Below are positions 37,154 to 50,980 of a stretch of 64,000 bases of DNA, in pieces. The stretch's first letter is position 1, and each line of letters opens with the position of its first letter. The notes under the pieces are model-generated. The model saw only the letters and a list, made by a program, of their open reading frames with translations. It made no database searches and was not told where the DNA came from. This DNA comes from Bathymodiolus brooksi. Taxonomy: Eukaryota > Mollusca > Bivalvia > Mytilida > Modiolidae. Position numbers and translations under genes: made by a program. The stretch lies in assembly GCA_963680875.1 (NCBI GenBank), contig OY804585.1, forward strand, positions 43,569,414 through 43,633,413, given 5' to 3'.

Positions 37154-40100
37154 TAACATATCCGAGTGGTGAAAGGTGTCTACCTCTAAATTAGGATACT
37201 ATGTCCCAGTGGAGAAACTTTTCTACCTCAGAATTAGGATAATATGTCTGAGTGGAGAAACATGTCTACCTCGGAATTAGGATAATATGTCCGAGTGGAG
37301 AAACGTGTCTACCTCGGAATTAGGATAATATGTCCCAGTGGAGAAACGTGTCTACCTCGGTATTAGGATAATATGTCCCAGTGGAGAAATGTGTCTACCT
37401 CGGAATTAGGATAATATGTCCCAGTGGAGAAATGTGTCTACCTCGGAATTAGGATAATATGTTCCAGTGGAGAAATGTATCTACCTCGGAATTAGGATAA
37501 TATGTCCCAGTGGAGAAACGTATCTACCTCGGAATTAGGATAATATGTCCCAGTGGAGAAATGTGTCTACCTCGGAATTAGGATAATATGTCCCGGTGGA
37601 GAAATGTGTCTACCTCGAAAATAGGATAATATGTCCCAGTGGAGAAATGTGTCTACATCGGAATTAAGATAATATGTCCCAGTGGAGAAACGTGTCTACC
37701 TCGGAATTAGGATAATATGTCCCAGTGGAGAAATGTGTCTACCTCGGAATTAGGATACTATGTCCCAGTGGAGAAACGTTTCTACATCGGAATTGGGATA
37801 ATATGTCCCAGTGGAGAAACGTGTCTACCTCGGAATTAGGATAATATGTCCCTGTGGATAAACGTGTCTACCTCGGAATTAGGATAATATGTCCGAGAGG
37901 AGAAACGTGTCTACCTCGGAATTAGGATAATATGTCCCAGTGGAGAAACGTGTCTACCTCGGAATTAGGATACTATGTCCCAGTGGAGAAACGTGTCTAC
38001 CTCGGAAATAGGATAATATGTCCGAGTGGAGAAACGTGTCTACCTCGGAATTAGGATAATATGTCCGAGTGGAGAAACGTGTCTACCTCGGAATTAGGAT
38101 AATATTTCCCAGTGGGGAAACGTTTCTACCTCGGAAGTATGATACTATGTCCGAGTGGAGAAACGTGTGTACCTCGGAATTAGGATAATATGTCCCAGTG
38201 GAGAAACGTGTCTACCTCGGAATTAGGATAATATGTCCCAGTGGAGAAACGTGTCTACCTCGGAATTAGGATAATATGTCCCAGTGGAGAAATGTGTCTA
38301 CCTCGGAATTAGGATAATATGTCCGAGTGGAGAAACGTGTCTACCTCGGAATTAGGATAATATGTCCCAGTGGAGAAATGTGTCTACCTCGGAATTAGGA
38401 TAATATGTCTCAGTGGAGAAATGTGTCTACCTCGGAAATAGGATAATATGTCCCAGTGGAGAAATGTGTCTACCTCGGAATTAGGATAATATGTCCCAGT
38501 GGAGAAACGTGTCTACCTCGAAATTAGGATAATATGTCCCAGTGGAGAAATGTGTCTACCTCGGAAATAGGATAATATGTCCCAGTGGAGAAATGTGTCT
38601 ACCTCGGAATTAGGATAATATGTTCCAGTGGAGAAATGTGTCTACCTCGGAATTAGGATAATATGTCCCAGTGGAGAAACGTGTCTACCTCGGAATTAGG
38701 ATAATATGTCCCAGTGGAGAAATGTGTCTACCCCGGATTTAGGATAATATGTCCCAGTGGAGAAATGTGTCTACCTCGGAAATAGGATAATATGTCCGAG
38801 TGGAGAAACGTGTCTACCTCGGAATTAGGATAATATGTCCCAGTGGAGAAATGTGTCTACCTCGGAATTAGGATAATATGTCCCAGTGGAGAAACGTGTC
38901 TACCTCGGAATTAGGATAATATGTCCCAGTGGAGAAATGTGTCTACCTCGGAAATAGGATAATATGTCCCAGTGGAGAAACGTGTCTACCTCGGAATTAG
39001 GATAATATGTCCCAGTGAAGAAATGTGTCTACCTCGGAATTAGGATAATATGTCCCAGTGGAGAAACGTGTCTACCTCGGAATTAGGATAATATGTCCCA
39101 GTGGAGAAATGTGTCTACCTCGGAATTAGGATAATATGTCCCAGTGGAGAAACGTTTCTACATCGGAATTGGGATAATATGTCCCAGTGGAGAAACGTGT
39201 CTACCTCGGAATTAGGATTATATGTCCGAGTGGATAAACGTGTCTACCTCGGAATTAGGATAATATGTCCGAGTGGAGAAACGTGTCTACCTCGGAATTA
39301 GGATACTATGTCCCAGTGGAGAAACGTGTCTACCTCGGAAATAGGATAATATGTCCGAGTGGAGAAACGTGTCTACCTCGGAATTAGGATAATATGTCCG
39401 AGTAGAGAAACGTATCTACCTCGGAATTAGGATAATATTTCCCAGTGGAGAAACGTTTCTACCTCGGAAGTATGATACTATGTCCGAGTGGAGAAACGTG
39501 TGTACCTCGGAATTAGGATAATATGTCCCAGTGGAGAAACGTGTCTACCTCGGAATTAGGATAACATATCCGAATGGAGAAACGTGTCTACCTCGGAATT
39601 AGGATACTATGTCCCAGTGGAGAAACTTTTCTACCTCAGAATTAGGATAATATGTCCGAGTGGCGAAACGTGTCTACCTCGGAATTAGGATAATATGTCT
39701 GAGTGGAGAAACATGTGTACCTCGGAATTAAGATAATATGTCCGAGTGGAGAAACGTGTCTACCTCGGAATTAGGATAATATGTCCCAGTGGAGAAATGT
39801 GTCTACCTCGGAAATAGGATAATATGTCCCAGTGGAGAAACGTGTCTACCTCGGAATTAGGATAATATGTCCCAGTGGAGAAACGTATCTACCTCGGAAT
39901 TAGGATAATATTTCCCAGTGGAGAAACGTGTCTACCTCGGAATTAGGATAATATGTCCCAGTGGAGAAATGTGTCTACCTCGGAAATAGGATAATATGTC
40001 CCAGTGGAGAAACGTGTCTACCTCGGAATTAGGATAATATGTCCCAGTGGAGAAATGTGTCTACCTCGGAATTAGGATAATATGTCCCAGTGGAGAAACG

Positions 40101-41900
40101 TGTCTACCTCGGAATTAGCATAATATGTCCCAGTGGAGAAATGTGTCTACCTCGGAATTAGGATAATATGTCCCAGTGGAGAAACGTTTCTACATCGGAA
40201 TTGGGATAATATGTCCCAGTGGAGAAACGTGTCTACCTCGGAATTAGGATAATATGTCCGAGTGGATAAACGTGTCTACCTCGGAATTAGGATAATATGT
40301 CCGAGTGGAGAAACGTGTCTACCTCGGAATTAGGATAATATGTCCCAGTGGAGAAACGTGTCTACCTCGGAATTAGGATACTATGTCCCAGTGGAGAAAC
40401 GTGTCTACCTCGGAAATAGGATAATATGTCCGAGTGGAGAAACGTGTCTACCTCGGAATTAGGATAATATGTCCGAGTAGAGAAGCGTGTCTACCTCGGA
40501 ATTAGGATAATATTTCCCAGTGGAGAAACGTTTCTACCTCGGAAGTATGATACTATGTCCGAGTGGAGAAACGTGTGTACCTCGGAATTAGGATAATATG
40601 TCCCAGTGGAGAAACGTGTCTACCTCGGAATTAGGATAACATATCCGAGTGGAGAAACGTGTCTACCTCGGAATTAGGATACTATGTCCCAGTGGAGAAA
40701 CTTTTCTACCTCAGAATTAGGATAATTTGTCCGAGTGGCGAAACGTGTCTACCTCGCAATTAGGATAATATGTCTGAGTGGAGAAACATGTCTACCTCGG
40801 AATTAAGATAATATGTCCGAGTGGAGAAACGTGTCTACCTCGGAATTAGGATAATATGTCCCAGTGGAGAAATGTGTCTACCTCGGAAATAGGATAATAT
40901 GTCCCAGTGGAGAAACGTGTCTACCTCGGAATTAGGATAATATGTCCCAGTGGAGAAACGTATCTACCTCGGAATTAGGATAATATGTCGGAGTGGAGAA
41001 ATGTGTCTACTTCGGAATTAGGATAATATGTCCCAGTGGAGAAACGTGTCCACCTCGGAATTTGGATAATATGTCGCAGGGGAGAAACGTGTCTACCTCG
41101 GAATTAGGATAATATGTCCCAGTGGTGAACCGTGTCTACTTCGGAATTAGGATAATATGTCCGAGTGGAGAAACGTGTCTACCTCGAAATTAGGATAATA
41201 TGTCCCAGTGGAGAAACGTGTCTACCTCGGAATTAGGATAATATGTCCCAGTAGAGAAATGTGTCTACCTCAGAGTCAGGATAATATGTCCCAGTGGAGA
41301 AATATTTCTACCTCGGAATTAGGATAATATGTCCCAGTGGAGAAACGTGTCTACCTCGGAATTAGGATAATATGTTCCAGTGGAGAAACGTGTCTACCTC
41401 GGAATTAGGATAATATGTCCCAGTGGAGAAACGTGTCTACCTCGGTATTAGGATAATATGTCCCAGTGGAGAAATGTGTCTACCTCGGAATTAGGATAAT
41501 ATGTCCCAGTGGAGAAATGTGTCTACCTCGGAATTAGGATAATATGTTCCAGTTGAGAAATGTGTCTACCTCGGAATTAGGATAATATGTCCCAGTGGAG
41601 AAACGTATCTACCTCGGAATTAGGATAATATGTCCCAGTGGAGAAATGTGTCTACCTCGGAATTAGGATAATATGTCCCAGTGGAGAAATGTGTCTACCT
41701 CGGAATTAGGATAATATGTCCCAGTGGAGAAACGTGTCTACCTCGGAATTAAGATAATATGTCCCAGTGGAGAAACGTGTCTACCTCGGAATTAGGATAA
41801 TATGTCCCTGTGGAGAAACGTGTCTACCTCGGAATTAGGATAATATGTCCCAGTGGAGAAACGTGTCTACTTCGGAATTAGGATACTATGTCCCAGTGGA
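37154..41900 (+). repeat. Long duplication at about 7.2-kb offset, copy 2
   Basis: The partner of about 30,059-34,120. It includes GAAACGTTTCTACATCGG at 37773, 39149 and 40181, TAACATATCC at 40637 and GCAGGGG at 41076. Relative to copy 1 it has two extra monomers after 41,076, one of them GTGGTGAACCG. Confidence 0.87.
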
Positions 41901-42164
41901 GAAACGTGTCTACCTCGGAATTAGGATACTATGTCCCAGTGGAGAAACGTGTCTACCTCGGAAATAGGATAATATGTCCGAGTGGAGAAACGTGTCTACC
42001 TCGGAATTAGGATAATATGTCCGAGTGGAGAAACGTGTCTACCTCGGAATTAGGATAATATTTCCCAGTGGAGAAACGTTTCTACCTCGGAAGTATGATA
42101 CTATGTCCGAGTGGAGAAACGTGTGTACCTCGGAATTAGGATAATATGTCCCAGTGGAGAAACG

Positions 42165-43153
42165 TGTCTACCTCGGAATTAGGATAACATATCCGAGTGG
42201 TGAAAGGTGTCTACCTCTAAATTAGTATACTATGTCCCTGTGGAGAAACTTTTCTACCTCAGAATTAGGATAATATGTCTGAGTGGAGAAACATGTCTAC
42301 CTCGGAATTAGGATAATATGTCCGAGTGGAGAAACGTGTCTACCTCGGAATTAGGATAATATGTCCCAGTGGAGAAACGTGTCTACCTCGGTATTAGGAT
42401 AATATGTCCCAGTGGAGAAATGTGTCTACCTCGGAATTAGGATAATATGTCCCAGTGGAGAAATGTGTCTACCTCGGAATTAGGATAATATGTTCCAGTG
42501 GAGAAATGTATCTACCTCGGAATTAGGATAATATGTCCCAGTGGAGAAACGTATCTACCTCGGAATTAGGATAATATGTCCCAGTGGAGAAATGTGTCTA
42601 CCTCGGAATTAGGATAATATGTCCCGGTGGAGAAATGTGTCTACCTCGAAAATAGGATAATATGTCCCAGTGGAGAAATGTGTCTACCTCGGAATTAAGA
42701 TAATATGTCCCAGTGGAGAAACGTGTCTACCTCGGAATTAGGATAATATGTCCCAGTGGAGAAATGTGTCTACCTCGGAATTAGGATAATATGTCCCAGT
42801 GGAGAAACGTTTCTACATCGGAATTGGGATAATATGTCCCAGTGGAGAAACGTGTCTACCTCGGAATTAGGATAATATGTCCCTGTGGATAAACGTGTCT
42901 ACCTCGGAATTAGGATAATATGTCCGAGAGGAGAAACGTGTCTACCTCGGAATTAGGATAATATGTCCCAGTGGAGAAACGTGTCTACCTCGGAATTAGG
43001 ATACTATGTCCCAGTGGAGAAACGTGTCTACCTCGGAAATAGGATAATATGTCCGAGTGGAGAAACGTGTCTACCTCGGAATTAGGATAATATGTCCGAG
43101 TGGAGAAACGTGTCTACCTCGGAATTAGGATAATATTTCCCAGTGGGGAAACG
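42165..43153 (+). repeat. 23-mer (989-bp) tandem duplication, copy 1
   Basis: The rare pair TCTAAATTAGTATACTATG and GTCCCTGTGGAGAAAC occurs at about 42,216 and 43,205. TAACATATCC at 42185 and 43174 and GAAACGTTT at 42804 and 43793 give the same 989-bp spacing (23 x 43). One difference seen is GTCCGAGAGG against GTCCGAGGGG near 43,915. Confidence 0.93.
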
Positions 43154-44142
43154 TTTCTACCTCGGAATTAGGATAACATATCCGAGTGGTGAAAGGTGTC
43201 TACCTCTAAATTAGTATACTATGTCCCTGTGGAGAAACTTTTCTACCTCAGAATTAGGATAATATGTCTGAGTGGAGAAACATGTCTACCTCGGAATTAG
43301 GATAATATGTCCGAGTGGAGAAACGTGTCTACCTCGGAATTAGGATAATATGTCCCAGTGGAGAAACGTGTCTACCTCGGTATTAGGATAATATGTCCCA
43401 GTGGAGAAATGTGTCTACCTCGGAATTAGGATAATATGTCCCAGTGGAGAAATGTGTCTACCTCGGAATTAGGATAATATGTTCCAGTGGAGAAATGTAT
43501 CTACCTCGGAATTAGGATAATATGTCCCAGTGGAGAAACGTATCTACCTCGGAATTAGGATAATATGTCCCAGTGGAGAAATGTGTCTACCTCGGAATTA
43601 GGATAATATGTCCCGGTGGAGAAATGTGTCTACCTCGAAAATAGGATAATATGTCCCAGTGGAGAAATGTGTCTACCTCGGAATTAAGATAATATGTCCC
43701 AGTGGAGAAACGTGTCTACCTCGGAATTAGGATAATATGTCCCAGTGGAGAAATGTGTCTACCTCGGAATTAGGATAATATGTCCCAGTGGAGAAACGTT
43801 TCTACATCGGAATTGGGATAATATGTCCCAGTGGAGAAACGTGTCTACCTCGGAATTAGGATAATATGTCCCTGTGGATAAACGTGTCTACCTCGGAATT
43901 AGGATAATATGTCCGAGGGGAGAAACGTGTCTACCTCGGAATTAGGATAATATGTCCCAGTGGAGAAACGTGTCTACCTCGGAATTAGGATACTATGTCC
44001 CAGTGGAGAAACGTGTCTACCTCGGAAATAGGATAATATGTCCGAGTGGAGAAACGTGTCTACCTCGGAATTAGGATAATATGTCCGAGTGGAGAAACGT
44101 GTCTACCTCGGAATTAGGATAATATTTCCCAGTGGGGAAACG
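43154..44142 (+). repeat. 23-mer (989-bp) tandem duplication, copy 2
   Basis: The partner of 42165-43153. The junction is visible: GGGGAAACGTTTCTACCTCGG is followed by AATTAGGATAACATATCC, whereas the parental order elsewhere has GAAGTATGATACTATG and two more monomers between them. After copy 2 the parental order (GAAGTATGATACTATG at about 44,154) returns. Confidence 0.92.
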
Positions 44143-44939
44143 TTTCTACCTCGGAAGTATGATACTATGTCCGAGTGGAGAAACGTGTGTACCTCGGAAT
44201 TAGGATAATATGTCCCAGTGGAGAAACGTGTCTACCTTGGAATTAGGATAACATATCCGAGTGGAGAAAGGTGTCTACCTCAAAATTAGGATACTATGTC
44301 CCAGTGGAGAAACTTTTCTACCTCAGAATTAGGATAATATGTCTGAGTGGAGAAACATGTCTACCTCGGAATTAGGATAATATGTCCGAGTGGAGAAACG
44401 TGTCTACCTCGGAATTAGGATAATATGTCCCAGTAGAGAAATGTGTCTACCTCGGAAATAGGATAATATGTCCCAGTGGAGAAACGTGTCTACCTCGGAA
44501 TTAGGATAATATGTCCCAGTGGAGAAACGTATCTACCTCGGAATTAGGATAATATGTCCGAGTGGAGAAATGTGTCTACTTCGGAATTAGGATAATATGT
44601 CCCAGTGGAGAAACGTGTCCACCTCGGAATTTGGATAATATGTCGCAGGGGAGAAACGTGTCTACGTCGGAATTAGGATAATATGTCCCAGTGGTGAAAC
44701 GTGTCTACTTCGGAATTAGGATAATATGTCCGAGTGGAGAAACGTGTCTACCTCGAAATTAGGATAATATGTCCCAGTGGGGAAACGTGTCTACCTCGGA
44801 ATTAGGATAATATGTCCCAGTGGAGAAATGTGTCTACCTCAGAGTCAGGATAATATGTCCCAGTGGAGAAATATTTCTACCTCGGAATTAGGATAATATG
44901 TCCCAGTGGAGAAACGTGTCTACCTCGGAATTAGGATAA

Positions 44940-45480
44940 TATGATCCAGTGGAGAAACGTGTCTACCTCGGAATTAGGATAATATGTCCCAGTGGAGAAA
45001 CGTGTCTACCTCGGTATTAGGATAATATGTCCCAGTGGAGAAATGTGTCTACCTCGGAATTAGGATAATATGTCCCAGTGGAGAAATGTGTCTACCTCGG
45101 AATTAGGATAATATGTTCCAGTGGAGAAACGTGTCTACCTCGGAATTAGGATAATATGTCCCAGTGGAGAAACGTGTCTACATCGGAATTGGGATAATAT
45201 GTCCCAGTGGAGAAACGTGTCTACCTCGGAATTAGGATAATATGTCCCTGTGGATAAACGTGTCTACCTCGGAATTGGGATAATATGTCCGAGTGGAGAA
45301 ACGTGTCTACCTCAGAATTAGGATAATATGATCCAGTGGAGAAACGTGTCTACCTCGGAATTAGGATAATATGTCCCAGTGGAGAAACGTGTCTACCTCG
45401 GTATTAGGATAATATGATCCAGTGGAGAAACGTGTCTACCTCTGAATTAGGATAATATGTCCCAGTGGAGAAACGTATCT
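44940..45480 (+). repeat. Monomer variant with ATGATCC
   Basis: ATATGATCCAG replaces ATATGTCCCAG or ATATGTTCCAG at 44941, 45328 and 45414, spaced 387 (9 x 43) and 86 (2 x 43). I saw this variant nowhere else in the window. It creates GATC sites not present in the consensus. Confidence 0.85.
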
Positions 45481-46670
45481 ACCTCGGAATTAGGATAATA
45501 TGTCCCAGTGGAGAAATGTGTCTACCTCGGAATTAGGATAATATGTCCCAGTGGAGAAATGTGTCTACCTCGGAAATAGGATAATATGTCCCAGTGGAGA
45601 AATGTGTCTACTTCGGAATTAGGATAATATGTCCCAGTGAAGAAACGTGTCTACCTCGGAATTAGGATAATATGTCCCAGTGGAGAAATGTGTCTACCTC
45701 GGAATTAGGATAATATGTCCCAGTGGAGAAACGTGTCTACATCGGAATTGGGATAATATGTCCCAGTGGAGAAACGTGTCTACCTCGGAATTAGGATAAT
45801 ATGTCCCTGTGGATAAACGTGTCTACCTCGGAATTAGGATAATATGTCCGAGTGGAGAAACGTGTCTACCTCGGAATTAGGATAATATGTCCCAGTGGAG
45901 AAACGTGTCTACTTCGGAATTAGGATACTATGTCCCAGTGGAGAAACGTGTCTACCTCGGAAATAGGATAATATGTCCGAGTGGAGAAACGTGTCTACCT
46001 AGGAATTAGGATAATATGTCCGAGTGGAGAAACGTGTCTACCTCGGAATTAGGATAATATTTCCCAGTGGGGAAACGTTTCTACCTCGGAAGTATGATAC
46101 TATGTTCGAGTGGAGAAACGTGTGTACCTCGGAATTAGGATAACATATCCGAGTGGAGAAAGGTGTCTACCTCACAATTAGGATACTATGTCCCAGTGGA
46201 GAAACTTTTCTACCTCAGAATTAGGATAATATGTCCGAGTGGCGAAACGTGTCTACCTCGGAATTAGGATACTATGTCTGAGTGGAGAAACATGTCTACC
46301 TCGGAATTAGGATAATATGTCCGAGTGGAGAAACGTGTCTACCTCGGAATTAGGATAATATGTCCCAGTGGAGAAATGTGTCTACCTCGGAAATAGGATA
46401 ATATGTCCCAGTGGAGAAATGAGTCTACCTGGAATTAGGATAATATGTCCCAGTGGAGAAACGTGTCTCCCTCGGAATTAGGATAATATGTCCCAATGGA
46501 GAAATGTGTCTACCTGGGAATAAGGATAATATGTCCGAGTGGAGAAACGTGTCTACCTCGGAATTAGAATAATATGTCCCAGTGGAGAAACGTGTCTACC
46601 TCGGAATTAGGATAATATGTCCGAGTGGAGAAACGTGTCTACCTCGGAATTAGGATACTATGTCCGAGTG

Positions 46671-47186
46671 CAGAAACGTGTCTACCTCAGAATAAGGATA
46701 ATATGTCCCAGTGGAGAAACGTGTCAACTTCGGAAATAAGATAATATGTCCGAGTGGAGAAACGTGTCTACCTCGGAATTAGGATAATATGTCCGAGTGG
46801 AGAAACGTGTCTACCTCGGAATTAGGATAATATGTCCCAGTTGAGAAACATGTCTACCTCGGAATTAGGATAATATGTCCGAGTGGAGAAACGTGTCTAC
46901 CTCGGAATTAGGATACTATGTCCGAGTGCAGAAACGTGTCTACCTCAGAATAAGGATAATATGTCCCAGTGGAGAAACGTGTCAACTTCGGAAATAAGAT
47001 AATATGTCCGAGTGGAGAAACGTGTCTACCTCGGAATTAGGATAATATGTCCCAGTGGAGAAACGTGTCTACCTCGGAATTAGGATAATATGTCCCAGTT
47101 GAGAAACGTGTCTACCTCAGAATTAGGATAATATGTCCCAGTGGAGAAACGTGTCTACCTCGGAATTAGGATAATATGTCCGAGTG
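46671..47186 (+). repeat. 6-mer (258-bp) tandem duplication
   Basis: GTGCAGAAACG monomers at 46671 and 46929 are 258 bp apart (6 x 43), each followed by CTCAGAATAAGG and GTGTCAACTTCGG. The other 4,552-bp-type copies have a single such cassette at this place. Confidence 0.9.
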
Positions 47187-47424
47187 GAGAAATGTGTCTA
47201 CCTCAGAATTAGGATAATATATCCCAGTGGAGAAATGTTTCTACCTCGGAATTAGGATAATATGTCTGAGTGGAGAAACGTGTCTACCTCGGAATTAGGA
47301 TAATATGTTCCAGTGTAGAAACGTGTCTACCTCGGAATTAGGATAATATGTCCCAGTGGAGAAACGTGTCTACCTCGGAATTAGGATAATATGTCCCAGT
47401 GGAGAAATGTGTCTACCTCGGAAT

Positions 47425-47440
47425 TAGGATATGTCGCAGT
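47425..47440 (+). repeat. Monomer with 3-bp deletion (GGATATGTCGCAG)
   Basis: AATTAGGATATGTCGCAG replaces AATTAGGATAATATGTC, removing three bases. The same lesion is at 51983, 4,552 bp downstream, so it came before that duplication. Confidence 0.93.
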
Positions 47441-50400
47441 GGAGAAATGTGTCTACCTCGGAATTAGGATAATATGTCCCAGTGGAGAAATATGTCTACC
47501 TCGAAAATAGGATAATATGTCCCAGTGGAGAAATGTGTCTACCTCGGAATTAGGATAATATGTCCCAGTGGAGAAACGTGTCTACCTCGAAATTAGGATA
47601 ATATGTCCCAGTGGAGAAATGTGTCTACCTCGGAATTAGGATAATATGTCCCAGTGGAGAAATGTGTCTACCTCGGAATTAGGATAATATGTCCCAGTGG
47701 AGAAACGTGTCTACCTCGGAATTAGGATAATATGTCCCAGTGGAGAAATGTGTCTACCTCGTAATTAGGATAATATGTCCCAGTGGAGAAACATGTCTAC
47801 CTCGGAATTAGGATAATATGTCCCAGTGGAGAAATGTGTCTACCTCGGAATTAGGATAATATGTCCCAGTGGAGAAATGTGTCTACCTCGGAATTAGGAT
47901 AATATGTCCCAGTGGAGAAACGTGTCTACCTCGGAATAAGGATAATATGTCCCAGTGGAGAAATGTGTCTACCTCGGAATTAGGATAATATGTCCCAGTG
48001 GAGAAATGTGTCTACCTCGGAAATAGGATAATATGTCCCAGTGTAAAAATGTGTCTACCTCGGAATTAGGATAATATGTCCCAGTGGAGAAATGTGTCTA
48101 CCTCGGAATTAGGATAATATGTCTCAGTGGAGAAACGTGTCTACCTCGGAATTAGGATAATATGTCCGAGTGGAGAAACGTGTCTACCTCGGAATTAGAA
48201 TAATATGTCCCAGTGGAGAAACGTGTCTACCTCGGAATTAGGATAATATGTCCGAGTGGAGAAACGTGTCTACCTCGGAATTAGGATACTATGTCCGAGT
48301 GCAGAAACGTGTCTACCTCAGAATAAGGATAATATGTCCCAGTGGAGAAACGTGTCAACTTCGGAAATAAGATAATATGTCCGAGTGGAGAAACGTGTCT
48401 ACCTCGGAATTAGGATAATATGTCCGAGTGGAGAAACGTGTCTACCTCGGAATTAGGATAATATGTCCCAGTTGAGAAACGTGTCTACCTCAGAATTAGG
48501 ATACTATGTCCGAGTGGAGAAACGTGTGTACCTCGGAATTGGAATAATATGTCCCAGTGGAGAAATGTGTCTACCTCGGAATTAGGATAATATGTCCCAG
48601 TGGAGAAACGTGTCTACCTCGGAATTAGGATACTATGTACGAGTGGAGAAACGTATGTACCTCAGAATTAGGATAATATGTCCGAGTGGAGAAACGTGTC
48701 TACCTCGGAATTAGGATAATATGTCCCAGTGGAGAAACGTGTCTACCTCGGAATTAGAATAATATGTCCCAGTGGAGAAACGTGTCTACCTCGGAATTAG
48801 GATACTATGTCCCAGTGGAGAAATGTGTCTACCTCGGAATTAGGATACTATGTCTGAGTGGAGAAACATGTCTACCTCGCAATTAGGATAATGTGTCCGA
48901 GTGGAGAAACGTGTCTACCTCGGAATGAGGATAATATGTCTGAGTGGAGAAACGTGTCTACCTCGGAATTAGGATAATATGTCCCAGTGGAGAAACGTGT
49001 CTACCTCGGAATTAGGATAATATGTCCCAGTGGAGAAATTTGTCTACCTCGGAATTAGGATAATATGTCCCAGTGGAGAAATGTGTCTACCTCGGAATTA
49101 GGATAATATGTCCAAGTGGAGAAACGTATCTACCTCGGAATTAGGATAATATGTCCCAGTGGTGAAATGTGTCTACCTCGGAATTAGGATAATATGTCCG
49201 AGTGAAGAAATGTGTCTACCTCGGAAATAGGATAATATGTCCTAGTGGAGAAATGTGTCTACCTGGAATTAGGATAATATGTCCCAGTGGAGAAACGTGT
49301 CTCCCTCGGAATTAGGATAATATGTCCCAATGGAGAAATGTGTCTACCTGGGAATAAGGATAATATGTCCCAGTGGAGAAACGTGTCTACCTCGGAATTA
49401 GGATAATATGTCCCAGTGGGGAAATGTGTCTACCTCGGAATTAGGATAAAATGTCCCAGTGGAGAAATGTGTATACCTCGGAATTAGGTTAATATGTCCC
49501 AATGGAGAAACGTGTCTACCTCGGAATTAGGATAATATGTCCCAGTGGAGAAACGTGTGTATCTCGGAATTAGGATAATATGTCCCAGTGGAGAAAGGTG
49601 TCTACCTCGGAATTAGGATAATATGTCCGAGTGGAGAAACGTGTGTACCTCGGAATTAGGATAATATGTCCCAGTGGAGAAACGTGTCTACCTCGGAATT
49701 AGGATAATATGTCCCATTGGAGAAATGTGTCTACCTCAGAATTAGGATAATATGTCTGAGTGGAGAAACGTGTCTACCTCGGAATTAGTATAATATGTCC
49801 CAGTGGAGAAATGTGTTTACCCCCGAATTAGGATAATATGTCCCAGTGGAGAAATGTGTCTACCTCGGAAATAGGATAATATGTCCGAGTGGAGAAACGT
49901 GTCTACCTCGGAATTATGATAATATGTCCCAGTGGAGAAACGTGTCTACCTCGGAATTGGGATAATATGTCCCAGTGGAGAAACGTGTGTACCTCGGAAA
50001 TAGGATAATATGTCCCAGTGTAAAAATGTGTCTACCTCGGAATTAGGATAATATGTCCCAGTGGAGAAATGTGTCTACCTCGGAATTAGGATAATATGTC
50101 TCAGTGGAGAAACGTGTCTACCTCGGAATTAGGATAATATTTCCCAGTGGAGAAACGTGTCTACCTCGGTAATAGGATAATATGTCCGAGTGGAGAAACG
50201 TGTCTACCTCGGAATTAGAATAATATGTCCCAGTGGAGAAACGTGTCTACCTCGGAATTAGGATAATATGTCCGAGTGGAGAAACGTGTCTACCTCGGAA
50301 TTAGGATACTATGTCCGAGTGCAGAAACGTGTCTAGCTCAGAATAAGGATAATATGTCCCAGTGGAGAAACGTGTCAACTTTGGAAATAAGATAATATGT

Positions 50401-50980
50401 CCGAGTGGAGAAACGTGTCTACCTCGGAATTAGGATAATATGTCCGAGTGGAGAAACGTGTCTACCTCGGAATTAGGATAATATGTCCCAGTTGAGAAAC
50501 GTGTCTACCTCAGAATTAGGATACTATGTCCGAGTGGAGAAACGTGTGTACCTCGGAATTGGAATAATATGTCCCAGTGGAGAAATGTGTCTACCTCGGA
50601 ATTAGGATAATATGTCCCAGTGGAGAAACGTGTCTACCTCGGAATTAGGATACTATGTACGAGTGGAGAAACGTATCTACCTCAGAATTAGGATAATATG
50701 TCCGAGTGGAGAAACGTGTCTACCTCGGAATTAGGATAATATGTCCGAGTGGAGAAACGTGTCTACCTCGGAATTAGAATAATATGTCCCAGTGGAGAAA
50801 CGTGTCTACCTCGGAATTAGGATACTATGTCCCAGTGGAGAAATGTGTCTACCTCGGAATTAGGATACTATGTCTGAGTGGAGAAATGTGTCTACCTCGC
50901 AATTAGGATAATGTGTCCGAGTGGAGAAACGTGTCTACCTCGGAATGAGGATAATATGTCTGAGTGGAGAAACGTGTCTA

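Larger units (their letters stand above)
46429..50980 (+). repeat. Zone 4 HOR (4,552-bp type), copy 1
   Basis: A distinct marker set starts here: CTACCTGGAATT (1-bp deletion), CCTGGGAATAAGG, GTGCAGAAACG, GTGTCAACTTCGG, GTGTAAAAATG and GGAATGAGG. GTGCAG monomers at 48302 and 50322 recur at 52854 and 54874, each 4,552 bp apart (106 monomers minus 6 bp, matching one 3-bp and three 1-bp deletions). This copy holds 301 bp extra near its start: a 258-bp internal duplication plus one monomer. Confidence 0.9.

Noticed and set aside
39101..39301. 66-codon open frame identical in translation to that at 31,877
   Set aside because: It is the 7,224-bp-offset duplicate of the same satellite stretch (168 x 43), so the identity reflects DNA duplication, not selection on a protein.
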